From Oceanospirillum sp048270425 (GTDB lineage Bacteria > Pseudomonadota > Gammaproteobacteria > Pseudomonadales > Halomonadaceae), in contig JBLWSY010000014.1 in assembly GCA_048270425.1 (NCBI GenBank), positions 1 to 64,000 on the forward strand: DNA of 64,000 nucleotides, read 5' to 3'. The position numbers and the translations under genes are program-made. The notes below the pieces were generated by a model. The model was not told the DNA's origin and did no database searches. It worked only from the letters and a program-made list of their open reading frames with translations. Positions 63,128 to 64,000 of the stretch are shown piece by piece; position 1 is the stretch's first letter; the number at the start of each line of letters is the position of its first letter.

Positions 63128-63799
63128 TTATAGCGGGATGTCGCCCTCACGAATACGGAACCAGACCGCGATACTGTAGCGGGTGTCGTGAGCGGTCAGC
63201 ACTTCATGTGGAAATTCTTCCGAGAGAAAAGCCGCAACAGTGCCTGCCTTGGGTAGCAGTGTAGTGATCGGTTCTTCACCTTCTTCCGGGTACAGTACAA
63301 ATTCGCCGCCTTTGTCTGCGGTCCAGTCATGATTCAGGTAGAACACCAGGGTCATAATACGATTGCGCTGCCCTTTAAAGCTATCGACATGCTTTTTGTA
63401 GAACTGTCCTGGCTCGTAGATCGCATACATGGCTTCATAGTGGTTCATACCGAGAAACAGGCGACGATTCACCGCTGTCATCAGCTGATCCAGCATCTGC
63501 ATAAAAAGGTTCTGAGTCTCATTGATATTGTCCAGCCAGCAGATGCGATCCGATCTGATATCGTCTCTGCGAACAAAATCCAGCTCGCGACCGATACCTG
63601 CTTTGTGAAACTTCTCTTGCTCATCCAGTGCCAAAAGGTCTGTTTTCAGAAGGTCGACAAAAGGAGCGCTGAGGAAGTTTTCAATAACACCCCAACCATC
63701 CTGATAGAGCGCAGAGCAGATCTGGTCGATATCCCCAATGCTGATCAGAGATGCTGTCTGAGCCTGGGTTTCAAGTTTAGGATTCAGGATAGAGTTCAT
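63128..63799 (-). CDS. 2-oxoglutarate/Fe(II)-dependent dioxygenase (SM-20/prolyl-hydroxylase-like)
   Basis: The 223-residue protein has the double-stranded beta-helix iron site H137-x-D139 (KKHVDSFKG) and H198 (EEFPHEVL). The 2-oxoglutarate-binding R207 is nine residues later (TRYSIAVWF). FYLNHDWTADKGGEFVLYPEEG and PKAGTVAAFLSEEFPHEV match the P4Hc/SM-20 group. The substrate is unknown; relatives hydroxylate proline in proteins such as EF-Tu in some bacteria, and EF-Tu here is a testable target. It is on the same strand as the GH9 gene but upstream of it, with 86 bases between. The 200 bases after it (63800-64000) show no gene. Confidence 0.87.
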   Translation of the reverse strand: MNSILNPKLETQAQTASLISIGDIDQICSALYQDGWGVIENFLSAPFVDLLKTDLLALDEQEKFHKAGIGRELDFVRRDDIRSDRICWLDNINETQNLFMQMLDQLMTAVNRRLFLGMNHYEAMYAIYEPGQFYKKHVDSFKGQRNRIMTLVFYLNHDWTADKGGEFVLYPEEGEEPITTLLPKAGTVAAFLSEEFPHEVLTAHDTRYSIAVWFRIREGDIPL

Positions 63800-64000
63800 T
63801 GGCAGGCCTCACAAAGAAGATGCGACAGAGCACTGACCTTGGCTCTGGCTGCAAGGCTTATACCTCATGTTGGCCGGGTGGGAAAGCAGGCAGGATCATT
63901 GACGATGGATGATATTTCGTTCACGTTGCATTATTTTTTTCGCAATTTACTTAATTGTTAATAAAAACAGTCTATTTAAGTGTGGTGCTTAGAATAAGGC

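Overview
The window looks like chromosomal DNA of a marine gammaproteobacterium, most likely of the Oceanospirillales (Neptuniibacter/Amphritea/Marinobacterium type). This is inferred from the protein sequences and from Pseudomonas-like gene order (birA-coaX-tRNAs-secE-nusG; uvrA-MFS-ssb; metK/tkt divergent; tkt-epd-pgk-fba). No species can be fixed by reading alone.

Region 1 (1-32.7 kb) is the core information-processing block. It opens with the 3' end of a 5S rRNA and its terminator, then birA-coaX, a tRNA cluster (Tyr-Gly-Thr, then Trp), secE-nusG, rplKAJL-rpoBC, the str operon (rpsL-rpsG-fusA-tuf), and the complete S10, spc and alpha operons down to rplQ. Several control elements can be read: an A-tract plus GC-discriminator promoter for the tRNAs, a near-consensus promoter and short leader for the S10 operon, an L10-type leader before rplJ, and a large nested hairpin between rpmJ and rpsM.

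Region 2 (32.7-41.3 kb) holds uvrA (minus strand, with a LexA-like box overlapping its promoter), a serine-rich lipoprotein of unknown function, an MFS transporter with a C-terminal domain, ssb, an RmlD-like protein lacking the usual catalytic Tyr, a plsC-type acyltransferase and a small exported protein.

Region 3 (41.5-45.7 kb, minus strand) is the activated methyl cycle: metK, ahcY and metF. A clear S-adenosylhomocysteine (SAH) riboswitch lies in the ahcY leader.

Region 4 (46.3-56.5 kb) is the tkt-epd-pgk-fba central-carbon cluster, interrupted between tkt and epd by one 4-kb minus-strand gene. Its product is a 1340-residue protein with an N-terminal reverse transcriptase (YVDD) and a C-terminal nitrilase-type C-N hydrolase with an intact Glu-Lys-Cys triad. 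This matches the defence-associated RT-nitrilase group (UG1 / DRT type 1, with UG5 as the alternative) and is the most interesting object in the window. A GTAG-type REP palindrome sits just beyond its stop codon.

Region 5 (56.5-64 kb) is accessory: a 47-codon membrane microprotein candidate with its own terminator, a glutathione S-transferase and divergent LysR regulator, an AlkC-like alkylation-repair protein with an Ig-like tail, a SUI1/YciH protein, a GIY-YIG protein, a group II truncated haemoglobin, a lipoprotein GH9 cellulase-type enzyme and a 2-oxoglutarate/Fe(II) dioxygenase.
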